Source: CAYTLW01 sp964438735
GTDB taxonomy: Bacteria; Myxococcota_A; UBA9042
Reading direction: 5' to 3'
Assembly: GCA_964438735.1 (NCBI GenBank)
Contig: CAYTLW010000017.1
Span: forward strand, 1 to 64,000
DNA length: 64,000 bases
The position numbers and the translations under genes are program-made. Shown here piece by piece: positions 42,882 through 53,747 of the stretch; position 1 is the first letter of the stretch; every line of letters starts with the position of its first letter. Under the pieces are notes generated by a model. It worked only from the letters and a program-made list of their open reading frames with translations, was not told the DNA's origin and searched no databases.

Positions 42882-43885
42882 TCCAACCCGTTGACTTTGT
42901 GATAGCCGGCCGCCGCCAGCGCCACGCCCGTACTGGCTGAGACGGCCTCGCGTCGTTCGTCTGCGTCGTCGGCGGCGATCCAGGGCATGGGCCGGCCGCT
43001 GGGCTTGAGGGTGATCCGGTCGCCGAATCCGACCGCCAGACTGTGGTGCGCGCCGTCGAGATAGAGGACGCCGCGAGGAACCTGGCACGTCACCTCGATG
43101 CCCTCGTCCACCATGCCGCCGATGAGCGGCGGTGACCCGGGCACGGCCAGGGGCAGCAACTCCCGAACGCGGTACTGAAGTCGACGATCCGACAGCGGGT
43201 TCACGTCGCCGCCGGCCGAGCGGATGGCGGCCGTCGAGCCCGCCGAAGTGGCCACCCATAGCCCCGATGACGCCTGGATCTGTTCGCGACCGTCCACGGT
43301 CAGTCCATAGCGCGTGGTCTCGGCGGGCACCCGGTGGGCGAACAATACATCGTTCAGGGCCAGATCCGGCACTGGCCGGTCATTGAGTTGCACCCGCATT
43401 CGCCAAAGACCACGGCTGGCCACCTCGCCCGCCAACATGCGCTCGACGAAGCCGGCAAATGTGGCACCCGTGGCCGCGCAGAAGAAGCCCAGCGAACTGC
43501 TCGTGGCGCTGTTGACGCCGAGCATGGGCGTACCGTCACCTGCGCGATCGGCGTCGATGCAGTGCGAAGCCCTCAAGAATGTGCCGTCGCCACCGACCGT
43601 GACCACCAGGTCGGCCCAGCGGGCCTGGCGTCGAGTGAGTCGGGCAACGACTCGAAAGTGCAGCCGGCCATTCTGCAGGGCGGCGGCGACTTGACGAAAC
43701 GTCGCCACATGTTCGGCATGCGCGGCAGCGATTCGATCGGCCAGGTAGCCACCACTGGCGAGCACGGCGGCGAGCTTGTGGTCGGGCCGGTCTTCTTGCC
43801 GTTCCAACACGGTGGTCTTGCGCACGACCACGACGCGCTTGAGCTTGACGGCCTCGCCCACGCGATGTCCCGATTCCATGAGCAC
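42875..43885 (-). CDS. NAD kinase family protein
   Basis: 336 residues with the family signatures: VTVGGDGTFLRA (GGDGT), the NDV stretch LALNDVLFA, and SSGLWVATSAGSTAA, which binds NAD and positions the phosphate acceptor. They phosphorylate NAD to NADP in the cytoplasm. It departs from standard NadK where GVNxGxLGFL is expected (here GVNSATSSSLGFF) and has a C-terminal tail of about 35 extra residues. It may be a second NAD kinase or a diverged diacylglycerol/sphingosine-kinase-like enzyme; NADP formation is most likely. Starts: first ATG at 43885, alternative two codons later. Confidence 0.78.
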   Translation of the reverse strand: MLMESGHRVGEAVKLKRVVVVRKTTVLERQEDRPDHKLAAVLASGGYLADRIAAAHAEHVATFRQVAAALQNGRLHFRVVARLTRRQARWADLVVTVGGDGTFLRASHCIDADRAGDGTPMLGVNSATSSSLGFFCAATGATFAGFVERMLAGEVASRGLWRMRVQLNDRPVPDLALNDVLFAHRVPAETTRYGLTVDGREQIQASSGLWVATSAGSTAAIRSAGGDVNPLSDRRLQYRVRELLPLAVPGSPPLIGGMVDEGIEVTCQVPRGVLYLDGAHHSLAVGFGDRITLKPSGRPMPWIAADDADERREAVSASTGVALAAAGYHKVNGLDH

Positions 43886-43956
43886 TCTCGCTTCGGGTCG
43901 TCGAGGCTGTCGCGCCGGTCGGTCCGCCAGAGACCGCGTCGGCGTGTTTGTAGGGT

Positions 43957-45735
43957 TCAGTCCTTGTCGTCGCCGTTCTTGTCCGGAGTCGCATCCGGAA
44001 GGGGCTGGGTCAGCGGCATCACGGCCCGGAATGTGGTGCCCTCGCCGACGACGGACTCGAACGTCAGCGAACCGCCGTGGGAAACGACGATGTTGCGGGA
44101 AATATCCAGGCCGAGGCCGAGCCCCTTCTCTCCCTTGGTCGTGTAGAAGGGCTCGAACAGGCGCTCGCCATCCTCGGGGCGGATGCCGCTGCCGTTGTCC
44201 TGCACCTCGATAATCACGTAGCCATCCTGCTCGCGCAGGCGAACCCGGATGACGCCTTCACCGGGTTTGACCGCGTCCGCGGCGTTGCGAATCAGGTTGA
44301 TGATCACCTGGCGGAAGCGGTTGGCATCCATGTCGACCACGGGCCGATCGCGGATGATCAGCTTCAGATCGCTCGCCTTGACCCGGGCGTCGCAGCGCAC
44401 GAACCGAACCACGCCCTCCATCACCCGGCCCATGTCGTGGGTACCGATCTGGTACTCAGCTTTGGAGCCGCTGGCGAACTGGCTGATCTCGCTGACGAGG
44501 CCGAGAATCCGACGATGGGCCTCGAGCATCAGCTCCGACGCTTCCTGAATGTCCTCGTCGTCTGGATAGGAGCGAGCGATCATGTCGGCGAGCATGAACG
44601 GGCTGAGGTGGTTCTTCACCTCGTGAGCGATGCCGCTCGACAGGCGCCCGATGACCGCGATCTGCTCGTTCTTGATCAATCGATCCTGAGCTTGGAGGAG
44701 CTGTTCCTGTGCCTCTTTCAGCTTGTTGATGGTCTGCTCTCGCTGCTCGGCGAGTGTCAGGTTCTCGATCGCCTGCCCCATCATCGAGGCGACGATGCTC
44801 AGCAGGTCAAGGTCGTTCTCATTGAAGCCCGTGACCTTGTGATTGTTCTCCAGCTCGACCAGACCCAGCACGCGGGTGCCGACGATGATCGGCACCGCCA
44901 GCAATGAGCGGATGTCGTTCAACACCACCGACTCGGCGCTGGAGAAGCGATCGTCCGTCAGAGCGTCCGACGTGATGATGCCGCATCGATTGGTCAGCAC
45001 CTGCTCGGCGACGGTCTCGCTCATCGCCACCCGGCTGGGCTGCGACGGCGTGTTTGCGGTGTCGCGGTAGAGCACGAGCCGCGGGACCAGGCTGCCATCT
45101 TCATCGATCAGCACGACGAAGCCGCGATCGGCCTTGGTGACCTTGAGCACGACCTCGACCACGGCGCCGAGCATCTCGTCCAGGGTGGCGTACTGCTGAA
45201 TCGTGCGACTGATTTCGTGGAGGATCGCGAAGTTTCGCGTCTGTTGGGCGAGGATCGACACCTGCTCCATGTCGACGGCCTTGTGACGGCCGCTGTCGAA
45301 CAATCCAAGGGCTTCGATGTAGTCCTCCACCCCCATCCTGCCCAGGCTCGGTGCCGACTCGGGGTCGACCGGCTTGACCAGGTGAGCGGTCATCTTGTTG
45401 CTATCGCCGACCAACTCCACAGCGCCAGACTCGCCGTCGCGACTGCTATCCACCTCAAACTGGGTCGTGCCGACCCGGACGACATCGCCGCGGAACAGCT
45501 GCATGCGGCTGATCCGCTTGCCGTTGACATAGCTGCCGTTGTGACTGTCCAGATCCTCGATGAAGAGGTTGGGGCCTTCGGCGTAGAAGCGCGCATGCCG
45601 CCGACTCATGCGTCGGTCGGGCACGAAGAGGCTGCAATTTGTCGAGCGACCGACCACCAGCTGCTCGCTGACCGGGAAGACCTGGCCGGCGTGTTCACCG
45701 TTGAGGCTGTGCAGCGAATGATGAACCTGGCGCAA
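43957..45735 (-). CDS. FHA-GAF sensor histidine kinase
   Basis: 592 residues without membrane helices. N-terminal FHA domain (VVGRSTNCSLFVPDRRMSRRHARF by position 45580-45650, then NGSYVNG), which binds phosphothreonine. A GAF domain follows at about 180-320 (GFVVLIDEDGSLV, LLAVPIIVGTRVLGLVEL), then a coiled-coil, HisKA with phospho-acceptor His near 371 (SGIAHEVKNHLSP), and HATPase (NLIRNAADAV, VQDNGSGI, GLGLDISR). No receiver domain or response regulator is adjacent. FHA suggests input from a Ser/Thr kinase such as those elsewhere in the window. Divergent from the MlaF gene, with 241 bases between them and no clear promoter seen. Confidence 0.92.
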   Translation of the reverse strand: MRQVHHSLHSLNGEHAGQVFPVSEQLVVGRSTNCSLFVPDRRMSRRHARFYAEGPNLFIEDLDSHNGSYVNGKRISRMQLFRGDVVRVGTTQFEVDSSRDGESGAVELVGDSNKMTAHLVKPVDPESAPSLGRMGVEDYIEALGLFDSGRHKAVDMEQVSILAQQTRNFAILHEISRTIQQYATLDEMLGAVVEVVLKVTKADRGFVVLIDEDGSLVPRLVLYRDTANTPSQPSRVAMSETVAEQVLTNRCGIITSDALTDDRFSSAESVVLNDIRSLLAVPIIVGTRVLGLVELENNHKVTGFNENDLDLLSIVASMMGQAIENLTLAEQREQTINKLKEAQEQLLQAQDRLIKNEQIAVIGRLSSGIAHEVKNHLSPFMLADMIARSYPDDEDIQEASELMLEAHRRILGLVSEISQFASGSKAEYQIGTHDMGRVMEGVVRFVRCDARVKASDLKLIIRDRPVVDMDANRFRQVIINLIRNAADAVKPGEGVIRVRLREQDGYVIIEVQDNGSGIRPEDGERLFEPFYTTKGEKGLGLGLDISRNIVVSHGGSLTFESVVGEGTTFRAVMPLTQPLPDATPDKNGDDKD

Positions 45736-45976
45736 GGCTGCCTCGCTTGGCGAAGGTCAGGCTGCCATCGGACGGTGCAGCCTCGGTCGAACCTCGATCA
45801 TGCCTGCTGACAGGACCATCATCAAGTCTGCGTTGACGGTGCCGTAGACGACGTCGGGCCGTCGATCAGCAGCGATTTTCTTTTCCCCTCGCGACGATGC
45901 TCTAGGATCGTGGAGATCGGCCCGCAGTTCGTCGATCTCGTGCCCACAGGCTGGTACGCGATGAGACGGGCCTGGG

Positions 45977-46807
45977 ATGAACGACGGCATGGACCCGAGT
46001 ACCGAAGCGACCAAGCGCCACCACGGCGCCGCAGAGGACTCGATCATCGAGGTCCGCGATCTTCACAAAGCGTTCGGCGCTCAGCAGGTACTCAGGGGGA
46101 TCGACCTGCGCATCGCCACGGGCCGCACCACGGTCATCATCGGCGGCTCCGGCAGCGGCAAGAGCGTGCTGCTCAAGCACCTGATCGCCTTGATGCGACC
46201 CGACCATGGGCAGGTGCTCTTCCATGGACGGGACATCTTCGCCATGAGCCCGCGAGAGGTGCTGGGCGTGCGCGGTCGATTTGGCATGTTGTTCCAGAAT
46301 GCCGCGCTCTTCGACTCCATGAACGTGTACGAGAACATCGCCTTCCCGCTGCGCGAGCACCGTCGCTCATTGCCGCGATCGGAAGAGCGCGAGCTGGTGA
46401 TGGAGAGCCTGCAGGCGCTGAATCTGTACAACGTCGAGCATAAATACCCCGCCGAGCTCAGCGGCGGAATGCGCAAGCGGGTGGCGCTGGCTCGGGCGAC
46501 GATCCTGCAGCCGGAGATCATCCTCTACGACGAGCCGACGACCGGCCTTGATCCCATCATGATCAAGCAGGTCGATGACATGATCGCCGAGACCGCCGAA
46601 CGCCTGAAGGTCACCTCGGTGGTCATCTCCCACGACATGGCGAGCACGTTCCGCATCGCACACTACGTGGCCATGCTCCATCGCGGCCGCATCATCGCCC
46701 ATGGCACGCCCGACGACATCCAGCACCTCCAAGACGACCGAGTGCGCGAGTTCATCCACGTCAGCGGCACGGGACCGCTGGTTCGGTCGCCGGAGGTGAG
46801 GGCGTGA
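45977..46807 (+). CDS. mlaF: ABC transporter ATP-binding protein of the MCE/Mla type
   Basis: 276 residues. Walker A GGSGSGKSVLLKHL, Q-loop LFQNAALFDSMNV, signature LSGGMRKRVALARA, Walker B ILYDEPTTGLDP and a switch His (ISHDMAST) are all present. ALFDSMNVYENIAFPL after the Q-loop and GLDPIMIKQVDDMI are typical of MlaF/Ttg2A, the ATPase of retrograde phospholipid transport or envelope lipid transport. The permease gene mlaE, expected immediately upstream or downstream, is not in the window. The following MCE gene overlaps its stop (GTGA), so the two are translated together. Confidence 0.9.
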   Translation: MNDGMDPSTEATKRHHGAAEDSIIEVRDLHKAFGAQQVLRGIDLRIATGRTTVIIGGSGSGKSVLLKHLIALMRPDHGQVLFHGRDIFAMSPREVLGVRGRFGMLFQNAALFDSMNVYENIAFPLREHRRSLPRSEERELVMESLQALNLYNVEHKYPAELSGGMRKRVALARATILQPEIILYDEPTTGLDPIMIKQVDDMIAETAERLKVTSVVISHDMASTFRIAHYVAMLHRGRIIAHGTPDDIQHLQDDRVREFIHVSGTGPLVRSPEVRA

Positions 46808-48438
46808 AAGAACTGCGCGCCACGGTACTGGTCGGCCTCCTGGCGGTGATGAGCGTCGGGTTGGTGATCTTGGGCGTGCTGAACAGCAATCGCGGCATTG
46901 GCGGCGTGGAGGATACGTTCTCGGTCTACGCCCTCTTCGACGATGCCACCGGTATCGCCCAGGGCACCAAGGTGACCATCGCCGGGTATCCCGTGGGCGA
47001 GGTGAACGAGATCCGACTTCGTGGTGCGGTGGTGCACGTCGCCCTGCGTCTTCGTAAGGGCGTGCAACTGTATTCGGGCACCCGCAAGTCGGAGGACGAA
47101 GAGCTCCTGAACGCGGCCACCCTGACCCGATTGCAGGCTTCCCTGCTGGGCGACTACTACCTGGAGTTGACCCCGGGGGCGAGCGGCAAGGAGCTGAAGG
47201 AGGGTGATCAGATCCCCATCGTGATCACCACCACCGCCATTCAGGCGACGCTGGATCGGCTGGAGACGGCGGCCAAAATCATCCCCAAGATCGACAGTAT
47301 CGCAGGTGACGTGGCCAAGGTGACCGCCAACGCCGCCCAGGTCTTTGGTGGCGACGAAGGCGCCACGCGTTTCGACGAGATCTCACGCAACATGGTCAAG
47401 ACCAGCAAGGACCTGTCGCGCGCCACGCGCACGCTGCGTCAACGACTGGACCGCGGACCCTTGGCCGCCGGTGGAGAGTTGGACGAGACGGTGGTCGGCC
47501 TCAAGACGTTCACCGACACCGCCAATCTCATCGCCGCGCGCGCCGGCAAGTCCATGGATGTGGCCACCGCCAGCGCCATGCGCAGCCTCGGCAACGTCGA
47601 GCAGGTCACCAAGTCGGTGCGCGAGATCGTCGGCCGGAACAAGGCCGGCGTCGAAGATACGGTGGGCGACCTTCGCTCCACCCTGACTCGCCTGGAGGGC
47701 ACCCTGGCCCGGCTGGATCGAACGCTGGCCACCATCGAGAAGGTCGCCGTCAAGACCGCCGAGGGGCAGGGCACCATCGGCCGGCTGCTCACCGACGACA
47801 CCCTGGCCCGCGAGGCCGAAGATGCCATGTCCAAGGCCAGCAACCTCATGTCCCGCTTCACCGCTTCCGAGACGGGCATCGACTTCCGCACCGCCTACTA
47901 CGCCGGCCTGGCCAGCGACAGCCCGGCCATCACGCCCTGGCGCTCACAGCTCAGCCTGCGCATCCAGCCCAACAAGCAGAAGTATTACCTGCTGCATGTC
48001 AGCAGCGACATCTACAACCAGCCCCTGGGTCGGACCACCGTATCCACGACCGACGGCGTCGGCCCCTCCAAGCTCGATGAGCAGGTCATCGAGTCCACCG
48101 ATAACGTCAAGTTCGGCTTTCAATATGTGCGCCGCTGGGGACCGCTGGCCCTGCGTGGCGGCATCATCGAGTCGCTCGCCGGCTTTGGATTGGACCTGTT
48201 CGCCTTCAACGATCGCGTCAGCTTCGGCGTCGACCTCTTCCGCCTGACCGACGGCATCCGGCCGCGACTTCGCACCACGTTGTTGTGGCGCTTCCTGCCC
48301 TGGGCGTTCGTGCAGGTGGGCGGCGACGACCTGCTGGTCGGCCAGAGTCGAGACCTGTTCTTCGGCGCCGGTCTGACCTTCACCGACAACGACCTGATGA
48401 TGCTCTTCCTGGGCACGCCGACCGTTCAGTTCAGGTAG
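46804..48438 (+). CDS. mlaD: MCE/MlaD family protein with long C-terminal extension
   Basis: 544 residues, about three times the length of proteobacterial MlaD. A single N-terminal membrane helix (VGLLAVMSVGLVILGVL), an MCE domain at about 35-120 (YALFDDATGIAQGTKVTIAGYPVGEV), about 200 residues of helical coil (RLDRGPLAAGGELDETV and repeats of T-L-x-R-L), and a C-terminal beta-rich region of about 190 residues (SLRIQPNKQKYYLL, GLDLFAFNDRV) ending TPTVQFR. Long MCE proteins form tunnels or bridges for lipids between membranes; the last part resembles outer-membrane-protein strands. Starts at GTG overlapping the MlaF stop. Confidence 0.85.
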   Translation: MKELRATVLVGLLAVMSVGLVILGVLNSNRGIGGVEDTFSVYALFDDATGIAQGTKVTIAGYPVGEVNEIRLRGAVVHVALRLRKGVQLYSGTRKSEDEELLNAATLTRLQASLLGDYYLELTPGASGKELKEGDQIPIVITTTAIQATLDRLETAAKIIPKIDSIAGDVAKVTANAAQVFGGDEGATRFDEISRNMVKTSKDLSRATRTLRQRLDRGPLAAGGELDETVVGLKTFTDTANLIAARAGKSMDVATASAMRSLGNVEQVTKSVREIVGRNKAGVEDTVGDLRSTLTRLEGTLARLDRTLATIEKVAVKTAEGQGTIGRLLTDDTLAREAEDAMSKASNLMSRFTASETGIDFRTAYYAGLASDSPAITPWRSQLSLRIQPNKQKYYLLHVSSDIYNQPLGRTTVSTTDGVGPSKLDEQVIESTDNVKFGFQYVRRWGPLALRGGIIESLAGFGLDLFAFNDRVSFGVDLFRLTDGIRPRLRTTLLWRFLPWAFVQVGGDDLLVGQSRDLFFGAGLTFTDNDLMMLFLGTPTVQFR

Positions 48439-48450
48439 CGGGTGGGCAAC

Positions 48451-49662
48451 TCAAGCCTCCACATCCGCCTGGCGACGCCAGCGCATCAAGGCGACGGCCA
48501 CCAGGCGAGCGCGCTGGATCAACGTCTCCACGCGGATGCGCTCACGTTCGGTGTGCACACCTTCGCCGACCGGGCCCAGCCCGTCGACGCAGGGCACCCC
48601 GAGGGCCGCGACCAGGTTGGCGTCGCTGCCGCCGCCGGTGTCTTCGGCTGTGAGCGACATGCCCAGCTCTTCGGCGACGGACTGGAAGTGCGCGACCAGG
48701 CGTTCGCTGCCATCCCAGCGGCGCCACGGCGGGCGGCCGATCCCACCATCGAGTGAGAGGGCGGTGCCGGGCACGACGCTGGCGTCACAGATGGCGCGGA
48801 TGGCGGCATCCACCCGAACGCCTTCGGCGCTGTCGCGCACCCTCACATCCACCGCGATGCGGGCCTCGTCCGGCACCACGTTGCGCCGCGTACCGCCGCG
48901 GAATACGCCGACGTTCACCGTGGTGCCGCGATCGTAGTCGGTCAGGTCAGCCAATCGTCCGACCACGTCTGCGAGCGCGACGATGGCGTTGGCTCCGTCG
49001 GCGTGATGCATACCCGCGTGGGCGGCTGTGCCCGCGGACTTGATGAAGTAACGACCCACACCGGCCCTGGAGCGCACGATGGCACCGCTGGCGCGCCCGA
49101 CCTCGAAGTCCAGGCAGATATCCCGGTCGGCCGCCAGGGACTCGATCAGATCGCGCGAGGTGGGAGATTGCACCTCCTCGTCGGCGTTGTGCACCACGAT
49201 GATGTCGAAGTCATCGAGCCGGCCGATATGTGCCAGGGCCTCCATCGCTGCCTGAGCCACGACGATGCCGCCCTTCATGTCGCCGACGCCCGGCCCGCTG
49301 GCCCAGGGGCCCTGGCGGCTGAAAGACAGGAAGGTCGTATCCCGGTCGAAGACGGTGTCTATGTGGCCCAGCAGGAGCAGGCGCGGCGCGGTGTCCGCGG
49401 CATCGCCTCGGGCCGGTCGGCGGCCGACCATGTGGACCAGGTCCCCGGGACGCTCGATTCGTTCGGTCTGAAAGCCCAGCATCTTCCAGACGCGCTCGAC
49501 CGCGGCCAGGCACTCCAGGCGCCCCTCGGGGTTGTCCAGACCTGTATTGATATTCACCAGATCGCGCAGGCGGTCGAAGAGCGCCTGTTCGCGGTGGTCC
49601 AGCCACGCGCTCAGGATCGAGAGCGTCCGGTCGTCGTCTTGCGTGGTCACGTTCTTCTCCAT
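48451..49662 (-). CDS. M20 family metallopeptidase (carboxypeptidase G2-like)
   Basis: 403 residues from the ATG at 49662; the longer frame runs into the preceding gene. Zinc ligands and catalytic residues: LLLGHIDTVFD (His and the following Asp), GPGVGDMKGG (bridging Asp), NADEEVQSP (catalytic and ligand Glu), FEVGRAS (Asp/Glu position) and a late His (GVHTERER). A dimerisation lid follows the first half. These enzymes cleave terminal amino acids from peptides or folate-type amides. Last gene of a leftward run beginning at mdh, eight bases after yaeQ. Confidence 0.9.
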   Translation of the reverse strand: MEKNVTTQDDDRTLSILSAWLDHREQALFDRLRDLVNINTGLDNPEGRLECLAAVERVWKMLGFQTERIERPGDLVHMVGRRPARGDAADTAPRLLLLGHIDTVFDRDTTFLSFSRQGPWASGPGVGDMKGGIVVAQAAMEALAHIGRLDDFDIIVVHNADEEVQSPTSRDLIESLAADRDICLDFEVGRASGAIVRSRAGVGRYFIKSAGTAAHAGMHHADGANAIVALADVVGRLADLTDYDRGTTVNVGVFRGGTRRNVVPDEARIAVDVRVRDSAEGVRVDAAIRAICDASVVPGTALSLDGGIGRPPWRRWDGSERLVAHFQSVAEELGMSLTAEDTGGGSDANLVAALGVPCVDGLGPVGEGVHTERERIRVETLIQRARLVAVALMRWRRQADVEA

Positions 49663-49670
49663 GGAGGCCC

Positions 49671-50219
49671 TTACGGCGATGACGGGATCAGCGACCCCTC
49701 GAGCATCTCGCCGTCGCACTCCAGGTAGAGCAGCCCCTCGTTGATGGTCGCGCTCCACTGCATGGACCGACCAGCGACGTTCTCCAGTCGCTCCATGAAG
49801 TCGGGATCGACCAGGAAGATCTCCATGCGATCGGCGTTGCGCGCGCGATGGGAGCGCACGTCGGAGCGAAACTGCGCGGCCTCTTCGGGGTCGACGAACA
49901 GGGCCACGAAACGCGCCTGCTTGTAGCGACCCAGCGCCCGGGTGACACGCTTGATGGGCGGCGTACCGCACTCCACCCACATCTCCAACTCGCCGATCAG
50001 GTCGCGAACCTCCAGGTCCGGACGCGACGCTTCGAGCCAACCGTGGGCGTCTTCCATGCGCTCGTGGAAGAAGAATACGAAGGCCAGGAAGCGAAGCAGG
50101 ATGTGCTCGTCCGGCTCGTCGGGCTGCTGGGCCAGCACCACCGTCTTCTGCTCGTAGACGTGCCGATCAATGTCGTTCAGCGCCAGCCGAACCTGGCATC
50201 GGAAGGCGCGGCTGGTCAT
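49671..50219 (-). CDS. yaeQ: YaeQ family protein
   Basis: 182 residues, the normal size. It begins with a conserved pattern including VRLALNDIDRHVYEQKTVVLAQQPDEPDEHILLRF by position 50100-50200, and later GELEMWVECGTPPIKRVTRA, which is characteristic. The fold is nuclease-like (PD-(D/E)xK), with GELEMWVECG giving the acidic residues. Its cellular role is not established. It starts three bases after sdhB ends and is probably co-transcribed. Confidence 0.9.
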   Translation of the reverse strand: MTSRAFRCQVRLALNDIDRHVYEQKTVVLAQQPDEPDEHILLRFLAFVFFFHERMEDAHGWLEASRPDLEVRDLIGELEMWVECGTPPIKRVTRALGRYKQARFVALFVDPEEAAQFRSDVRSHRARNADRMEIFLVDPDFMERLENVAGRSMQWSATINEGLLYLECDGEMLEGSLIPSSP

Positions 50220-50222
50220 GGA

Positions 50223-50969
50223 TCAACCGGTACGGAAGCTGGCGCGCAGGTAGTCGCGATTCATTTGGGCGATGGCCTGCACGCTGATCTCCTTGGGACA
50301 GGCGGCTTCGCATTCGTACTGGTTGGTGCAGCTGCCGAAATTCTCGGCGTCCATCTGCGCGACCATGGCCAGCACCCTCTCGTCGCGCTCGGCCTGGCCC
50401 TGCGGCAGGCGGGCGAGGTGGGCGACCTTGGCGGCCGTGAAGAGGCTCGCCGAGGCGTTCTTGCAGGCGGCCACACAGGCGCCGCAGCCGATGCAAGCGG
50501 CGAAGTCCATGGCGTGATCGGCGTCGGGCTTCGGCACCGGCAGCGCGTGTGCGTCCGGCGCCGTGCCGGTGTTCACCGAGATGTAGCCACCCGCCTCGAT
50601 GATGCGATCCAATGGCGTGCGATCGACGACCAGGTCGCGGATCACGGGAAACGCCTCGGCTCGCCAGGGCTCGATGGTGATCGAGTCGCCGTCGCTGAAC
50701 GTGCGCATGTGCAGCTGACAGGTCGTCTTGCCGGTGCCAGGGCCGTGCGGTTCGCCGTTGATCATCAAGGAGCACATGCCGCAGATGCCCTCGCGGCAGT
50801 CGTGATCAAAAGCGATCGGCTCCTGGCCCTTCGACTCCAGCCCCTCGTTGACCACGTCGAGCATCTCCGGAAAGGACATGTGCTCGCTGATGTCGTTGGC
50901 ATCGTAGGTCTCGAAACGGCCTTGGGCCTGCGGGCCATCCTGGCGCCAGACGTGCAGCGTGAGGTTCAT
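50223..50969 (-). CDS. sdhB: Succinate dehydrogenase/fumarate reductase iron-sulfur subunit
   Basis: 248 residues. The [2Fe-2S] cluster ligands lie in CREGICGMCSLMING plus a later Cys (KTTCQLH); the [4Fe-4S] and [3Fe-4S] clusters are in CIGCGACVAACKNAS and NQYECEAACPKEI. It passes electrons from the flavoprotein to the membrane quinone site. GAGGAG is placed seven bases before the ATG. The order sdhC-sdhA-sdhB and long linkers place it with the cytochrome b558-type complex (two haems, single membrane subunit) of Bacteroidetes and Deltaproteobacteria. Confidence 0.95.
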   Translation of the reverse strand: MNLTLHVWRQDGPQAQGRFETYDANDISEHMSFPEMLDVVNEGLESKGQEPIAFDHDCREGICGMCSLMINGEPHGPGTGKTTCQLHMRTFSDGDSITIEPWRAEAFPVIRDLVVDRTPLDRIIEAGGYISVNTGTAPDAHALPVPKPDADHAMDFAACIGCGACVAACKNASASLFTAAKVAHLARLPQGQAERDERVLAMVAQMDAENFGSCTNQYECEAACPKEISVQAIAQMNRDYLRASFRTG

Positions 50970-51021
50970 GGATTCGCTCCTCGATGACCCGGTACGGATC
51001 GGCCCGTGCGGCGTCGATCCG

Positions 51022-52932
<1,911 letters not shown>

Positions 52933-52978
52933 CTGCTTGCTCCGCGCGGGGGCCTCGACGCCCCCTGTTCAGGCGCCC

Positions 52979-53707
52979 CTATGCGCCGATGACGCCCAGC
53001 CAGATGGCGAGCGGGATCGAGAGGTTGCCGACGATGACGATGCCGCCCACGGCGGGCCCGAGCTTGTCTACGTAGTTGGCCAGGGACGGCGTACGCAGGC
53101 CCAGGGTCTGGACCATGCTGGAGACAGCGTGGTGAAGGTGCAGGCCGACGAAGATGTTGGCCACCACATACATGCCGACGATCTCGGGCCGTTTGAAGGT
53201 GAGCATCATCTTGCCGTAGACGTCGTCCAGCCCGTGCACGTGGTCGAGGGTGGCCATCTGTGGATCGGTGATGCACAGGGTCAGGTGGGCCACGTGGTAG
53301 ATCAGGAAGGCCAGCAGGACCAGGCCGCTGAGCAGCATGTAGTACGAGGTCTTCGGCGCCTGCAGGTTCTTCTTCAGCCGGTAGTCCACCGGCCTCGCGG
53401 CCCGGTTCAGGGCGTTGAGGCGCGCTGCGGCGACGACATGGGAGACGAAGGCTGCCAGCAGCACCCCGCGCACGATCCACAACAAGCCGCCCATGCTCTG
53501 CAGAAAGTGCGCGTAGCGGTTGAGCTGGTGGGGCTCAGCAGCTTCGGGCATGGGCAGGAAGATCTGCAGGTTGCCGATCATGTGGCCGACCACGAAGCCG
53601 ACCCAGATGAACCCGGTGACCGCCATCAGCATCTTCAGGCCGACCGTCGTCGACAGAAAACGCGCCACTACGGACGGCCGCACGGCCGCCGTGGCTGTAC
53701 TGCTCAT
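52979..53707 (-). CDS. sdhC: Succinate dehydrogenase cytochrome b558 membrane subunit
   Basis: 242 residues with five hydrophobic helices and several helix-located histidines that could bind two haems (FVVGHMIGNLQIF, IVRGVLLAAFVSHVV, FLIYHVAHL, FVGLHLHHAVSS). This pattern is the single-subunit b558 anchor of type-B succinate:quinone reductases. It carries the quinone site, and together with SdhA and SdhB it links the TCA cycle to the respiratory chain. Forty bases downstream of mdh and 46 upstream of sdhA. A GGGGGAG site precedes the ATG. Confidence 0.92.
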   Translation of the reverse strand: MSSTATAAVRPSVVARFLSTTVGLKMLMAVTGFIWVGFVVGHMIGNLQIFLPMPEAAEPHQLNRYAHFLQSMGGLLWIVRGVLLAAFVSHVVAAARLNALNRAARPVDYRLKKNLQAPKTSYYMLLSGLVLLAFLIYHVAHLTLCITDPQMATLDHVHGLDDVYGKMMLTFKRPEIVGMYVVANIFVGLHLHHAVSSMVQTLGLRTPSLANYVDKLGPAVGGIVIVGNLSIPLAIWLGVIGA

Positions 53708-53747
53708 GCTCGAACTCCCCCGGGCGATCCCCGGCTGACAACCGACC

